A DNA stretch of 64,000 nt from Nocardioides speluncae (GCF_003121585.1 NZ_QEOO01000001.1:208654-272653); one strand, 5' to 3'; shown: positions 16,680-24,996, counted from the first letter of the stretch. Notes: generated by a model not told the origin, from the letters alone. A program made the numbers and translations.

Positions 16680-17603
16680 ATGACATCCGAGGAAAAGCAG
16701 TTGCCGGGAGTCCGGCGCTGGTCTGGCATCGAGGTCCGCGCGCTGCGTGAGGCCCAGCGAATGAGTATCCGCGACTTTGCCGCCCACCTCGGAGTCAGCG
16801 ACCGGATGGTCTCCAAGTGGGAAGCGGGCGGAGGGGACATCCATCCACGACCGGTCAACCAGGCAGCGCTCGACACGTCCCTCGCCAAGGCAGCCGCGGA
16901 GGCGAAGGCACGTTTCGCCGTCCTTCTTCGGTCACCCGTCGAATCAGCCCCGGCCGAACACGAGATCGTGCAGGAGACAGCGATCCGGCACGCGGCCGAC
17001 GGAAAGCTCATGCAACGGGTCGAGGCCGGCGTCCTTCTCTCCGGTGCAGATGACAAGCCCGTCTGGCTCGACGAGTACCTCATCGACGTCTACCCCGTCA
17101 CCAACGAGGACTACGCCCGCTTCCTCTCGGCCACCAGCCATCCGGCGCCTGTCCACTGGGACGGTGGGAAGGTACCCGCGGGGTCTGACAATCACCCTGT
17201 CGTGTTCGTGACGTGGCACGACGCCACCGCCTATGCGGCCTGGGCGGGCAAGGACCTCCCCACGGGCCACGAATGGGAGAAGGCGGCTCGCGGACCCTCC
17301 GGCCGGCCATACCCGTGGGGTGACACCGCCAGTCCCGCCAAGTGCAACGTCCGCGAATCCGGCCCCGGAACCACGACCCCGGTCGATCGGTACCACTCCG
17401 GCACCAGTCCATATGGCGTCTACGACCTCTGCGGCAACATCTGGGAGTGGTGTCGAACCGAGACCGAACCCGGCCGCCACGAACTCAAGGGCAGCGCCTT
17501 TACAAGCTCCTTTACCCGAGCCGCCCCGTCCGCCTTCAACGACGCCTCCGCCAGAATGAACGACGACGACACCGGCTTCCGCTGCGTTGCAAGGCAGACG
17601 TAG
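16680..17603 (+). CDS. XRE helix-turn-helix fused to a SUMF1/EgtB-type domain
   Basis: 307 aa. Residues 16-50 are an XRE helix-turn-helix (IEVRALREAQRMSIRDFAAH, then LGVSDRMVSKWEAGG). Residues about 105-305 are a formylglycine-generating-enzyme-like (SUMF1) domain: FLIDVYPVTNEDYA-type opening (here YLIDVYPVTNEDYARF), PVVFVTWHDATAYAAW, LPTGHEWEKAARG, YPWGD, YDLCGNIWEW and a terminal TGFRCVAR. The two copper-binding cysteines of true FGE, expected in the GGSY-x-C segment before the end, are absent (KGSAFTSSFTRAAPSAF). It is therefore probably a ligand-binding or oxygen-enzyme-like sensor joined to DNA binding. It lies after the aminotransferase gene on the same strand. Confidence 0.85.
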   Translation: MTSEEKQLPGVRRWSGIEVRALREAQRMSIRDFAAHLGVSDRMVSKWEAGGGDIHPRPVNQAALDTSLAKAAAEAKARFAVLLRSPVESAPAEHEIVQETAIRHAADGKLMQRVEAGVLLSGADDKPVWLDEYLIDVYPVTNEDYARFLSATSHPAPVHWDGGKVPAGSDNHPVVFVTWHDATAYAAWAGKDLPTGHEWEKAARGPSGRPYPWGDTASPAKCNVRESGPGTTTPVDRYHSGTSPYGVYDLCGNIWEWCRTETEPGRHELKGSAFTSSFTRAAPSAFNDASARMNDDDTGFRCVARQT

Positions 17604-17707
17604 CCGTGCACAGGCCGGTTCTGGAGTCGACGTGCGGCTGTGTCCGCCGACGGGACTCGCCGACCGATCCGGTCCAGATATCTGATCGGACAGCGTCGAG
17701 AAACTTG

Positions 17708-18691
17708 TCAGCCGCGTAGCTTGCGAGCTCGCTGGTGATAGTCCACAGGGGTGTTGTCCAAAACTCTACTCAGGATCACCCGAAAGAAGCGGGCCGGATC
17801 GACCTCCGGGGTGACCAGGTCATGCCTCAGTCGGACGCGCGGGAGCGACGTCAGCTGTTGGTTGACCTCACTGAGGGCAAGCGTTGGTTCGGGTTCGGCG
17901 TCGGTGACCACGGGCTGGCCGACCGGTGCAGCATCGTTCGGATCCTCGCCTGGCAACTCGCCACCGTATTCAGGGACGACTAGGGCGACAGCGTGGTAGG
18001 CATCGTCCTCACGTCCCAACTTGGTCAGCAGGTCAACGAGCCACGCGGCCTTCTCAGGTGTTTCGTCCCAGCAGGTCGAGCGGAGCGCGTACACGAAACC
18101 GCAGGCGGCTTGCGGGTATCGGAGGCGAAGGTTCTTCGCGTCACCGTATGACTCCTCGACACGGTTGGCGGCGTTCTTTCCGAATGACGAGTCCATACGC
18201 TTGGTGGAGATCATGATCTCTGGCCCGGTCGACCAGTGACTCATGATGACGTCGACCTGCTTCACATAGTTCTTGCCGAGTAGGTTGGCGCTTGCGCCGA
18301 CGGTTCCGCCGAACGTTCCACCTTCCTTGACCCGGCTCCAGATCTCCGCCTTGGTTTTGGCGTACTGCGCGTTCGTGAAGTCGATGATGTCGCGGGCGAT
18401 GATCCGCGGCGCCTGCTCCCGCGGCCAGACTGCATCTGGGTCCAGCCCAGCCCGCCTCAGCTCGTATGCCACCCAGACGTCAAATGCGAGCGCGGGGACG
18501 CCGGAGGTGGTGTCCGCGTCGAGCAGTAGGGGAACTCCGAGAAGGCGCGCGAGCGTCTCGTAGTCAGGAACGAAGGTCTCCCGGCCCTCCCATGGGTTGA
18601 GATGCCGGAACGGAGCCTCTGTGACGATGGCGTCGAAGAGCGGCCAAGCCTTCTGCTTGGTGGTCGGTTCCTTCGGCTTCTTGTCGGACAC
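17708..18691 (-). CDS. Putative restriction endonuclease partner of the adjacent methylase
   Basis: 327 aa. GTG 18691 lies two bases past the methylase stop, so the two are co-translated. The central segment GKNYVKQVDVIMSHW, then GPEIMISTKRMDSSFGKNAANR, places an Asp, a Glu and a Lys in PD-(D/E)xK-like order, as in type II endonucleases, although the last element reads S-T-K. The N-terminal region has no recognised DNA-binding fold, and the C-terminal part has an acidic linker (PGEDPNDAAP). Position and size favour the nuclease of a restriction-modification pair; family and target are unknown. Confidence 0.65.
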   Translation of the reverse strand: MSDKKPKEPTTKQKAWPLFDAIVTEAPFRHLNPWEGRETFVPDYETLARLLGVPLLLDADTTSGVPALAFDVWVAYELRRAGLDPDAVWPREQAPRIIARDIIDFTNAQYAKTKAEIWSRVKEGGTFGGTVGASANLLGKNYVKQVDVIMSHWSTGPEIMISTKRMDSSFGKNAANRVEESYGDAKNLRLRYPQAACGFVYALRSTCWDETPEKAAWLVDLLTKLGREDDAYHAVALVVPEYGGELPGEDPNDAAPVGQPVVTDAEPEPTLALSEVNQQLTSLPRVRLRHDLVTPEVDPARFFRVILSRVLDNTPVDYHQRARKLRG

Positions 18692-18693
18692 GG

Positions 18694-20328
18694 TCAGTTG
18701 CCTTTCGCGCGCGCCGCCCGCCGCGCGGCGAGCTGTGCATGGTCGCGGCGTACAACTGCAATTGGTTTGCTCCCCATGCCGATGCCGCGGACGAGGATGA
18801 GTTCGTCGACGAGGGCTACGGCTTCGAGCAGCCTCCCACTGTGAAGCGCGGCTGCGACCTCCGGTCGTAGGTCGCGCAGCGCATCGCGATGCTCGCGAAC
18901 GAGCGCGGGCGACGGCATCGGCAGATGGTCGGCTTCCTTAGGCTCGATTTTCAGCATGCCGCCGCCGTAGGCCCGGCCGACAGTCTCTGCACCGAGCAGC
19001 GTGATGCTGTTCAGACTCGCGATTGGGAGTAGATCCATGCCGTCTCTTCGGACGTCGTCACGGAGGTAGACGCCATGGACAGAGTTCAGGTGGTGCGCGC
19101 CGGCGTAATTGGTGCAGAGCCGAGGGGTGTCGGCGTTCATGTACGTCAGCAGCAGATCGGCGGGCCGCACCATTGGCACTCGCCACCACGGCGACCGAAC
19201 TCGACACTTATAGGCCCGGTGGATTTCGAGGTTCTCGCCACCGCGGATGTATCGCCACGCGGCAGCCGACGGCTCATCCGTTGGGCGGAACAGGTAGGTG
19301 GACCGACCCGCCTCGCCGAGATACGTCAAGGACTCCTGTGTCAGGGTCAGCGTCCGAAGATGCCGTGATCCCGGGGGGGAGAGCTGGACGATGTCCGACG
19401 GCTCGAGTTTCAGCTCGTCGACCTTGGATGGCGACAGCGTGAAGTACTTGTTGTTGCCGGTGACCATCCCCAGTGTCGTGGCCCCCCACGCGTTGAGCGT
19501 CGTGAAGCCATCGTGGCCGATGGCGTGTGTATACGCGGACAGGCCGTCCCGCGACAACATGCCTGCAGACCACTTCGCGGATTTGCTGGGCGGCGTCCAC
19601 TTTCGGGCAACTGAGAGATCCTCAAGCCCGTCGGCGTTGTGCACCTGAAAGAGGTTCATGTGCTCTGCGCCCCGCTCGCCAGCCGGAGTGTACCCGTCTG
19701 CCAAGAGCAAGACTGCCTCGACATCAACGCCCGGAAAGACCCGTTGCTCGAACAGGACGAGGGTGATATTGGCGAAGTGATCAAGCAGGAACTGGCGCAC
19801 GGGTGCCGCGTAGTTGACCGACAGCAGTTCTGCTGGCAGCACTAGTCCGAGCCGCCCGCCAGCGCGCAGGTGTAGCGCAGAGTGGATCGTGAACGCGGCC
19901 CACGAGGCAGCCAGCCTGGTCAGGTTGACACCGGCGCGTAGGGCGGCCGTCCGCGACCTTGTACGGGTCTCGCCGCTCCAGCCCTGGTAGCGGACGTATG
20001 GCGGGTTTCCGATTACGACGTCGTAGGAGCCAAACTGGTCGTGGAGAAAGAAGTCGCCCGCGTGGATCTCGGCCTTGATTCCCTCGGCTTTGAGTGTGTG
20101 TTCGGACTTCGCGGCGGACGCTGCGTGTAGCTCAACACCGACCAGCCGCCCTTTGTGCTTGCCGTGGCGACCAACCTCGTGGAGGAAGACGGCTTCACCA
20201 GACGAGGGCTCCAAGACGTCGTCACCAAGACTGCGGACAGCCCATTCAGCGATGAAGCGCGCGACTGGCGTAGGGGTGAAGTAGGCGCCGCGGGCCTTGC
20301 GCAGTTCAGCAGAATCCCCGGGCAGCAT
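18694..20328 (-). CDS. N6-adenine DNA methyltransferase (Eco57I/HsdM type)
   Basis: 544 aa from ATG 20328; an in-frame start at 20379 adds 17 proline/arginine-rich residues and is less likely. RKARGAYFTPTPVARFIAEW and VLEPSSGEAVFLHEV form the SAM pocket. YDVVIGNPPYVRYQGW contains the NPPY catalytic motif of N6-adenine and related amino-methylases. LGLVLPAELLSVNYAAPVR follows as in Eco57I-type enzymes. The C-terminal half is probably the target-recognition domain. It protects DNA from the nuclease encoded immediately downstream. It lies on the same strand as, but is functionally unrelated to, the two-component system upstream. Confidence 0.9.
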   Translation of the reverse strand: MLPGDSAELRKARGAYFTPTPVARFIAEWAVRSLGDDVLEPSSGEAVFLHEVGRHGKHKGRLVGVELHAASAAKSEHTLKAEGIKAEIHAGDFFLHDQFGSYDVVIGNPPYVRYQGWSGETRTRSRTAALRAGVNLTRLAASWAAFTIHSALHLRAGGRLGLVLPAELLSVNYAAPVRQFLLDHFANITLVLFEQRVFPGVDVEAVLLLADGYTPAGERGAEHMNLFQVHNADGLEDLSVARKWTPPSKSAKWSAGMLSRDGLSAYTHAIGHDGFTTLNAWGATTLGMVTGNNKYFTLSPSKVDELKLEPSDIVQLSPPGSRHLRTLTLTQESLTYLGEAGRSTYLFRPTDEPSAAAWRYIRGGENLEIHRAYKCRVRSPWWRVPMVRPADLLLTYMNADTPRLCTNYAGAHHLNSVHGVYLRDDVRRDGMDLLPIASLNSITLLGAETVGRAYGGGMLKIEPKEADHLPMPSPALVREHRDALRDLRPEVAAALHSGRLLEAVALVDELILVRGIGMGSKPIAVVRRDHAQLAARRAARAKGN

Positions 20329-20432
20329 GTCGCCATCTTGCCGCACAGGTGTTCGACGCGGTGGTAGCGGCTCACCCAAGGGGTCAGAAAGCGTCAGGCG
20401 ACCGAGCCTGGGCGGTGGCCAGGGCAGCGCGG

Positions 20433-21107
20433 CTACCGCTTGCGCCAGTGGTACTCCACCTCGGGGCGGCCGCCGCGGCCGTAGCGGGACTGGCGGTCGG
20501 CGAGGCCGGTGTCGGCGAGGTGCTCGAGGTAGCGGCGGGCGGTGACGCGGGAGGCGCCGACCGAGGTGGCGACCTCCGACGCGGACAGGGCAGCACCCTC
20601 GCGCAGCAGCGAGGTCACCGCCTGCAGGGTGTCCGCGCTGAGGCCCTTGGGCAGGTCGGCGGTGGTGGTGCGCAGCAGCCCGAACAGCTGGTCGACCTCG
20701 CCCTGCACCACCTCGGTGCCGCTCGCGCTGAGCCGCGAGCGGTAGGCGGCGTACTGCTCGAGCTTGGCCCGCAGCCCGGCGAAGGTGAACGGCTTGAGCA
20801 CGTAGTGCACCACGCCCTGGGCCACCGCCCGCTTGACCACCTCGACGTCCCGCGCGGAGGTCACCGCGATGACGTCGCAGAGGTGGCCGTCGGCGCGGAT
20901 CCGCTGCAGCAGCTCCAGCCCGTGCACGTCGGGCAGCCGCATGTCGAGCAGGATCAGGTCGACCGGCCCGGCGGCGAGCAGCCGCAGCGCATCCACGCCG
21001 GAGCGAGCGATCCCGGCCACCTCGAAGCCGGCGACCCGGCCGACGTACTCGGCGTGCGCCTGGGCGGCGATCGCCTCGTCCTCGACCACGAGCACCCGGA
21101 CCGTCAT
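20433..21107 (-). CDS. Response regulator of the CitB/DcuR type
   Basis: 224 aa. The receiver domain begins VRVLVVEDEAIAAQAHAEYV, has the phospho-acceptor Asp in ILLDMRLPDVHG, the switch Ser in AVTSARD and Lys in VLKPFTF. The C-terminal domain (LSASEVATSVGASRVTARRYLEHL) is the winged-helix-type DNA-binding region seen in citrate/C4-dicarboxylate regulators. Its ATG overlaps the kinase stop (ATGA, 21104-21107). It should activate the divergent dicarboxylate transporter gene when the kinase senses substrate. Confidence 0.93.
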   Translation of the reverse strand: MTVRVLVVEDEAIAAQAHAEYVGRVAGFEVAGIARSGVDALRLLAAGPVDLILLDMRLPDVHGLELLQRIRADGHLCDVIAVTSARDVEVVKRAVAQGVVHYVLKPFTFAGLRAKLEQYAAYRSRLSASGTEVVQGEVDQLFGLLRTTTADLPKGLSADTLQAVTSLLREGAALSASEVATSVGASRVTARRYLEHLADTGLADRQSRYGRGGRPEVEYHWRKR

Positions 21108-22693
21108 CGCGGCACCCGGACCTCGAACAGCGCGCCGCCGAGCGGCGAGCGGGAGGCGTGTACGTCGCCGCCGTACCGCCGCGCGACCTGGCCGATCAGG
21201 GCGAGGCCGAGACCGCGGCCGAGCGAGGCGTCGCCGCGCTTGGTGGACCAGCCGCGCTCGAAGATCTTCTCCTCCGCGCCGGGCGGTAGGCCGGGGCCGG
21301 AGTCCGCGACCTCGACCGCGAGGCCGGCGCGATCGCAGACCACCGAGACCTCGACCCGACGGTCCCCGGTGACCGTCGCCGGCTCCGCGCTGGCCACCGC
21401 GTCGATGGCGTTGTCGACCAGGTTGCCGAGCAGCGTCACCATGTCGCCCGAGGCGACGAACAGGTTCTCGACCTTGGTGGCCGGTGAGACCATCAGCTCG
21501 ACGCCGCGCTCGGCGGCCTGCGCGGTCTTGCCGAGCAGCAGTGCGGCGACGACCGGGTCGGCGACCGAGTCGGTCACCTGGTCGGCGAGCTGCTGCGCGG
21601 CGGCCAGCTCGGAGGTGGCGAACTCGACCGCCTCCGGCCCGCGCCCGAGCTCGATCAGCGAGACCACGGTGTGCAGCCGGTTGGCGGACTCGTGGTTCTG
21701 CGAGCGCAGCGTCTCGGCCAGCCCGCGGACGGTGTCCAGCTCGCCGGAGACCGCGCGCAGCTCGGTGTGGTCGCGCAGGGTCAGCACCGAGCCGAGCACC
21801 CGCCCCTCCCAGACCGCGGGCGCCTGGTTGACCACCAGCACCCGGTCGCCGACCAGGTGGATCTCGTCGGGCGACGTGCCCTCGCGGACGGATGTCAGCA
21901 GCGACGTCGGCAGGTCGAGCTCCGCGAGCGGCCGGCCGACGACGTCCTCGGGTACGCCGAGCAGCCGGCGGCCCTCGTCGTTGACCAGCTGGATCCGGCC
22001 GTCGTCGTCGAGCAGCACCAGCCCTTCGCGGACCGCGTGCAGCACCGAGTCGTAGTACTCGTACATCCGAGTGATCTCCTGGGCGCCCATGCCGTGGGTC
22101 TGCCGGCGCAGCCGCCGGCTGATCAGCCAGGCGCCGGCGGCGCCCACCGCCAGCAGCGCCAGCGCCGCCGGCACGATCGTCAGCAGCCGGTCCCACAGCG
22201 CGGCCTCGATCTTCTCCAAGGTGATCCCGACCGAGACCATCGCCACGACCTCGTCGCCGTCGAAGACCGGGACCACCGCGCGCATCGACGGGCCGAGGGT
22301 CCCCTTGTACTCCTGGGTGAACACCTCGCCCTCAGGAGCGTCGCCGAGGTCGCCGATGAACTTCTTGCCGATCTCGCTGGGGGTCGGGTGCGAGTAGCGG
22401 GTGCGGTCCATGGCCATCACCACGACGAAGTCGGTGCCGGTGTCGCGGCGTACCCGCTCGGCGTACGGCTGGATCACGTCCGACGGGACGGCGTCGTCCA
22501 GCGCCTGCAGCACCGAGGGCGCGTCGGCGACGGCGAGGGCGACCGCGGTGGACCGGATCTCGGCGTCGGCGCGGTGGTCGCGGCGTACCTCCAGATAGGC
22601 GAGTACGACGGACGCGGTGACCACCGTGAGCACGATCAGGGTCTGCAGCAGGAACACCTGCTGCGCGACAGAGCTCCGCCAACGCCTACTCAC
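21104..22693 (-). CDS. Sensor histidine kinase of the CitA/DcuS family
   Basis: 529 aa. One transmembrane helix at about 11-33, an extracytoplasmic PAS-like domain (AERVRRDTGTDFVVVMAMDR, then GVTL-type block VSVGITLEKIEA), a second helix at about 173-195, a cytoplasmic PAS domain (AVREGLVLLDDDGRIQLVN), then the Spo0B-like phospho-acceptor LRSQNHESANRLHTV. ATP-binding boxes are NLVDNAIDA, VADSGPGLP and GRGLGLALI. The family senses citrate or C4-dicarboxylates outside the cell. It is divergent from the transporter, the usual arrangement. Confidence 0.94.
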   Translation of the reverse strand: MSRRWRSSVAQQVFLLQTLIVLTVVTASVVLAYLEVRRDHRADAEIRSTAVALAVADAPSVLQALDDAVPSDVIQPYAERVRRDTGTDFVVVMAMDRTRYSHPTPSEIGKKFIGDLGDAPEGEVFTQEYKGTLGPSMRAVVPVFDGDEVVAMVSVGITLEKIEAALWDRLLTIVPAALALLAVGAAGAWLISRRLRRQTHGMGAQEITRMYEYYDSVLHAVREGLVLLDDDGRIQLVNDEGRRLLGVPEDVVGRPLAELDLPTSLLTSVREGTSPDEIHLVGDRVLVVNQAPAVWEGRVLGSVLTLRDHTELRAVSGELDTVRGLAETLRSQNHESANRLHTVVSLIELGRGPEAVEFATSELAAAQQLADQVTDSVADPVVAALLLGKTAQAAERGVELMVSPATKVENLFVASGDMVTLLGNLVDNAIDAVASAEPATVTGDRRVEVSVVCDRAGLAVEVADSGPGLPPGAEEKIFERGWSTKRGDASLGRGLGLALIGQVARRYGGDVHASRSPLGGALFEVRVPR

Positions 22694-22743
22694 CTCAGTG
22701 ATTGTGCCGTCTCCGGCGCATCACGAACTCAATGAACGAAAGG

Positions 22744-22757
22744 GTGACCCCGGTCAC
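22744..22757. promoter_or_regulatory. Inverted repeat in the kinase-transporter intergenic region
   Basis: GTGACC and GGTCAC flank CC, a perfect 6-bp dyad between the divergent starts at 22693 and 22816. It is a reasonable binding site for the response regulator. Only position and symmetry support this. Confidence 0.4.
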
Positions 22758-22815
22758 ATTGCTCAACACCATGGTCGAAGTCCCTAGTAGCCGCCCCTGC
22801 CGCCGGAGGAAGACC

Positions 22816-24192
22816 ATGAGCACCACAGCCAGGACCACCAGGCCCAGAGCCAAGGACCGCACCCACTACCTGTACGTCGCCGTGATCGTCGCCGTCCTGC
22901 TCGGCATCGCCGTCGGCTTCGCCGCACCGAGCTTCGCGGTGGAGCTCAAGCCGATCGGCACCGCGTTCGTCAGCCTGATCAAGATGATGATCGCGCCGGT
23001 CATCTTCTGCACCATCGTGCTCGGCGTCGGCTCGGTGCGCAGCGCCGCGAAGGTCGGCCGGGTCGGCGGCCTCGCCCTCGGCTACTTCATGGTGATGTCG
23101 ACGTTCGCGCTGGCCATCGGCCTGCTCGTCGGCAACATCCTCGACCCGGGCAGCGGGCTGAAGCTCGACCCGGCGGACGCGGCCACCGCCAACGAGACTG
23201 CGGCCGAGGCCGGCCACGAGTCGACCACCGACTTCCTGCTCGCGATCATCCCCGACTCGCTGGTGTCCGCGCTGACCTCCGGCGAGGTGCTGCAGACGCT
23301 GCTGATCTCGCTGCTGATCGGCTTCGGCCTGCAGGCGATGGGCCCGGCCGGTGAGCCGGTACTGCGCGGGGTCGGCCACCTGCAGCGGCTCGTGTTCCGG
23401 GTGCTGACGATGATCATGTGGCTGGCGCCGCTGGGTGCCTTCGGCGCCATCGCCGGCGTCGTCGGCGAGACCGGCCTGGACGCGCTCAAGAGCCTCGCGG
23501 TGATCATGCTCGGCTTCTACGCCACCTGCGCGGTGTTCGTCTTCGTGGTCCTCGCCCTGGTGCTGCGACTGACCAGCGGGGTCAACCTGTTCTCGCTGCT
23601 GCGCTACCTGGGCCGCGAGTTCCTGCTGATCGTGTCCACATCCTCGTCCGAGTCGGCGCTGCCGCGGCTGATCGCCAAGATGGAGCACGCCGGTGTGGAC
23701 AAGCCGACCGTGGGCGTCGTCGTACCGACCGGCTACTCGTTCAACCTCGATGGCACCGCGATCTACCTGACCATGGCCTCGCTGTTCATCGCCTCGGCGA
23801 TGGGCAACCCGCTGAGCATCGGCGAGCAGATCTCGCTGCTGCTGTTCATGATGATCGCGTCGAAGGGTGCTGCCGGGGTCACCGGCGCCGGCCTGGCCAC
23901 GCTCGCCGGCGGCCTCTCCTCGCACCGCCCGGACCTGGTCGACGGCGTCGGCCTGATCGTCGGCATCGACCGGTTCATGTCGGAGGCCCGCGCGGTCACT
24001 AACTTCGCCGGCAACGCGGTCGCCACCGTCGTCGTCGCCAGCTGGACGGGCGGCCTGGACAAGGTGCAGATGCGGAACGTGCTGGCCGGCAACGACCCGT
24101 TCGACGAGACCACGATGGTCGACGACCACGCCGCTCCAGCTCCGGAGGCCGCGCCGGAGCCGGTCTCGGTCCGCAAACTCGAGCCGGCATAG
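22816..24192 (+). CDS. dctA: DctA-type cation:C4-dicarboxylate symporter (DAACS family)
   Basis: 458 aa. ATG 22816 follows CGGAGGAAG. Family signatures: PIGTAFVSLIKMMIAPVIFCTIVLG (TM1-2 region), the serine-rich re-entrant loop IVSTSSSESALPRLIAKME, VPTGYSFNLDGTAIYLT (sodium/proton coupling), and a late substrate-binding segment SEARAVTNFAGNAVAT in place of the usual R-A-x-x-N-x-x-G-D. It imports dicarboxylates such as succinate, fumarate or malate with sodium or protons. Expression is expected to depend on the divergent two-component system. A long palindrome follows the gene. Confidence 0.93.
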   Translation: MSTTARTTRPRAKDRTHYLYVAVIVAVLLGIAVGFAAPSFAVELKPIGTAFVSLIKMMIAPVIFCTIVLGVGSVRSAAKVGRVGGLALGYFMVMSTFALAIGLLVGNILDPGSGLKLDPADAATANETAAEAGHESTTDFLLAIIPDSLVSALTSGEVLQTLLISLLIGFGLQAMGPAGEPVLRGVGHLQRLVFRVLTMIMWLAPLGAFGAIAGVVGETGLDALKSLAVIMLGFYATCAVFVFVVLALVLRLTSGVNLFSLLRYLGREFLLIVSTSSSESALPRLIAKMEHAGVDKPTVGVVVPTGYSFNLDGTAIYLTMASLFIASAMGNPLSIGEQISLLLFMMIASKGAAGVTGAGLATLAGGLSSHRPDLVDGVGLIVGIDRFMSEARAVTNFAGNAVATVVVASWTGGLDKVQMRNVLAGNDPFDETTMVDDHAAPAPEAAPEPVSVRKLEPA

Positions 24193-24213
24193 CCGCTCCG
24201 CCCGCCTCAACCT

Positions 24214-24273
24214 CCGCGGGGACGTCATACGATCCGGTCGCCACGACTGTCGATCCGTATGACGTCCCCGCGG
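24214..24273. repeat. Palindrome with 18-bp perfect arms (dispersed element, copy A)
   Basis: CCGCGGGGACGTCATACG at 24214-24231 and its exact complement at 24256-24273 enclose ATCCGGTCGCC and further bases. The inner part (24221-24266) shares its arms, GTCATACGATCCGGTCGC, with the in-gene palindrome at 43228-43273. It lies after the transporter gene and could also end its transcript. Confidence 0.75.
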
Positions 24274-24306
24274 ACGTCCATGCGCGGACGCCTTACATAA
24301 CCGGCA

Positions 24307-24320
24307 AGTGTCTGTACACT
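24307..24320. promoter_or_regulatory. Operator/promoter of the toxin-antitoxin pair
   Basis: AGTGT and ACACT flank CTGT, a 14-bp dyad ending 6 bp before the antitoxin ATG. The TACACT inside it resembles a -10 box, so antitoxin binding here would block its own promoter, the usual autoregulation. The short leader leaves no room for a ribosome site, so the mRNA may be leaderless. Confidence 0.5.
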
Positions 24321-24326
24321 AATTGC

Positions 24327-24584
24327 ATGTCAGCCACTTATCCCGTCACCGAAGGCCGTGCCCGGTTCGGGCAGCTGGTGCGCCGGGCCTCCCACCGTCG
24401 TGAGCGGATCACGATTACCGACCACGGCCAGCCGGCGGCGGTGCTCATCAACGCCGAGGAGCTTGCCGACCTCGAAGAGGCGAACGCGGTCCTGGAGTAC
24501 AAGCTGCGCCGGGCACTCGGTGACACTGCCGAGGGTATTCCGAGTGCCGAGGCGCGACGGCTGGTCTTCGGCGACGACGCGTGA
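24327..24584 (+). CDS. Phd/YefM-type antitoxin
   Basis: 85 aa. MSATYPVTEGRARFGQLVRR, then RERITITDHGQPAAVLINAEELADLE, is the compact DNA-binding Phd/YefM fold. The C-terminal stretch (YKLRRALGDTAEGIP) is the toxin-neutralising helix. The stop overlaps the toxin GTG by 4 nt. It would bind and neutralise the RelE-type toxin and repress the operon from the dyad just upstream. Both genes appear intact, in contrast to the vapBC remnant at 6.5-7.0 kb. Confidence 0.92.
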   Translation: MSATYPVTEGRARFGQLVRRASHRRERITITDHGQPAAVLINAEELADLEEANAVLEYKLRRALGDTAEGIPSAEARRLVFGDDA

Positions 24585-24829
24585 GCCCCACCGTTGTCTG
24601 GGAGCCGAAGGCGCTGGCGGCAGCCCATCGGTATGCCAAGGACGACCGGGAAGGCGTGCTGGCCGCCTTCGACGCCGCCGATGCGTTAGCGGACGAGCCG
24701 CACCCGCCGGGTTCATTCTCTTATGGGGAAGGTTTGTACCGCCTGCGGGTCGGTGACTATCGAGTTTGGTACGACGTGCGCGAAGCCGTCGTCGAGATCG
24801 TCGTCTTCCACCTCGGACGCACGCGCTAG
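24581..24829 (+). CDS. RelE/ParE-family toxin
   Basis: 82 aa from GTG 24581. The fold pattern is helical first half (PKALAAAHRYAKDDREGVLAAFD), then GLYRLRVGDYRVWYDVRE and a final strand IVVFHLGRTR; the Arg-rich strand and terminal H-x-G-x-R are typical of the RelE/ParE superfamily ribosome-dependent nucleases. Whether it cuts mRNA or targets gyrase cannot be told from sequence. The TAG stop lies inside the left end of the 165-bp repeat copy 2. Confidence 0.9.
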   Translation: MSPTVVWEPKALAAAHRYAKDDREGVLAAFDAADALADEPHPPGSFSYGEGLYRLRVGDYRVWYDVREAVVEIVVFHLGRTR

Positions 24830-24990
24830 TGGGCATCTCCGGAAGTTCGTCGAGGGTCTGAGTGGTCAGGGTGCGTGCAGCGCAAGGCGTCGGAGGGAGG
24901 CGGGCCGGTGGCCCGTCGACCGACGACAACGCAGCGATGTGCGTGCCCTGGCCGCTCAGACCCCGACGAACTTCCGGAGATACCCACTAG
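24826..24990. repeat. 165-bp dispersed repeat with terminal inverted repeats, copy 2
   Basis: Near-identical to the reverse complement of 996-1160. Its ends mirror each other well: CTAGTGGGCATCTCCGGAAG at the left, and the matching complement running through CTTCCGGAGATACCCACTAG at the right. It supplies the TAG of the toxin gene and ends 6 bp before the convergent SGNH hydrolase stop, thus filling the whole gap between two convergent genes. An Arg-rich frame across it is conserved only because the repeat is conserved. Confidence 0.85.
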
Positions 24991-24996
24991 TGACCA

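Noticed and set aside
17604..17707. Terminator hairpin between the XRE-SUMF1 and nuclease genes
   Set aside because: Only an imperfect dyad around AGATATCT with no loop; too weak to call.
18154..18161. CGTATGAC in the nuclease gene as a third copy of the dispersed palindrome
   Set aside because: Only 8 bp match and no second arm is present.
20349..22055. 568-codon frame opposite the two-component genes
   Set aside because: Low-complexity shadow; kinase and regulator motifs are on the other strand.
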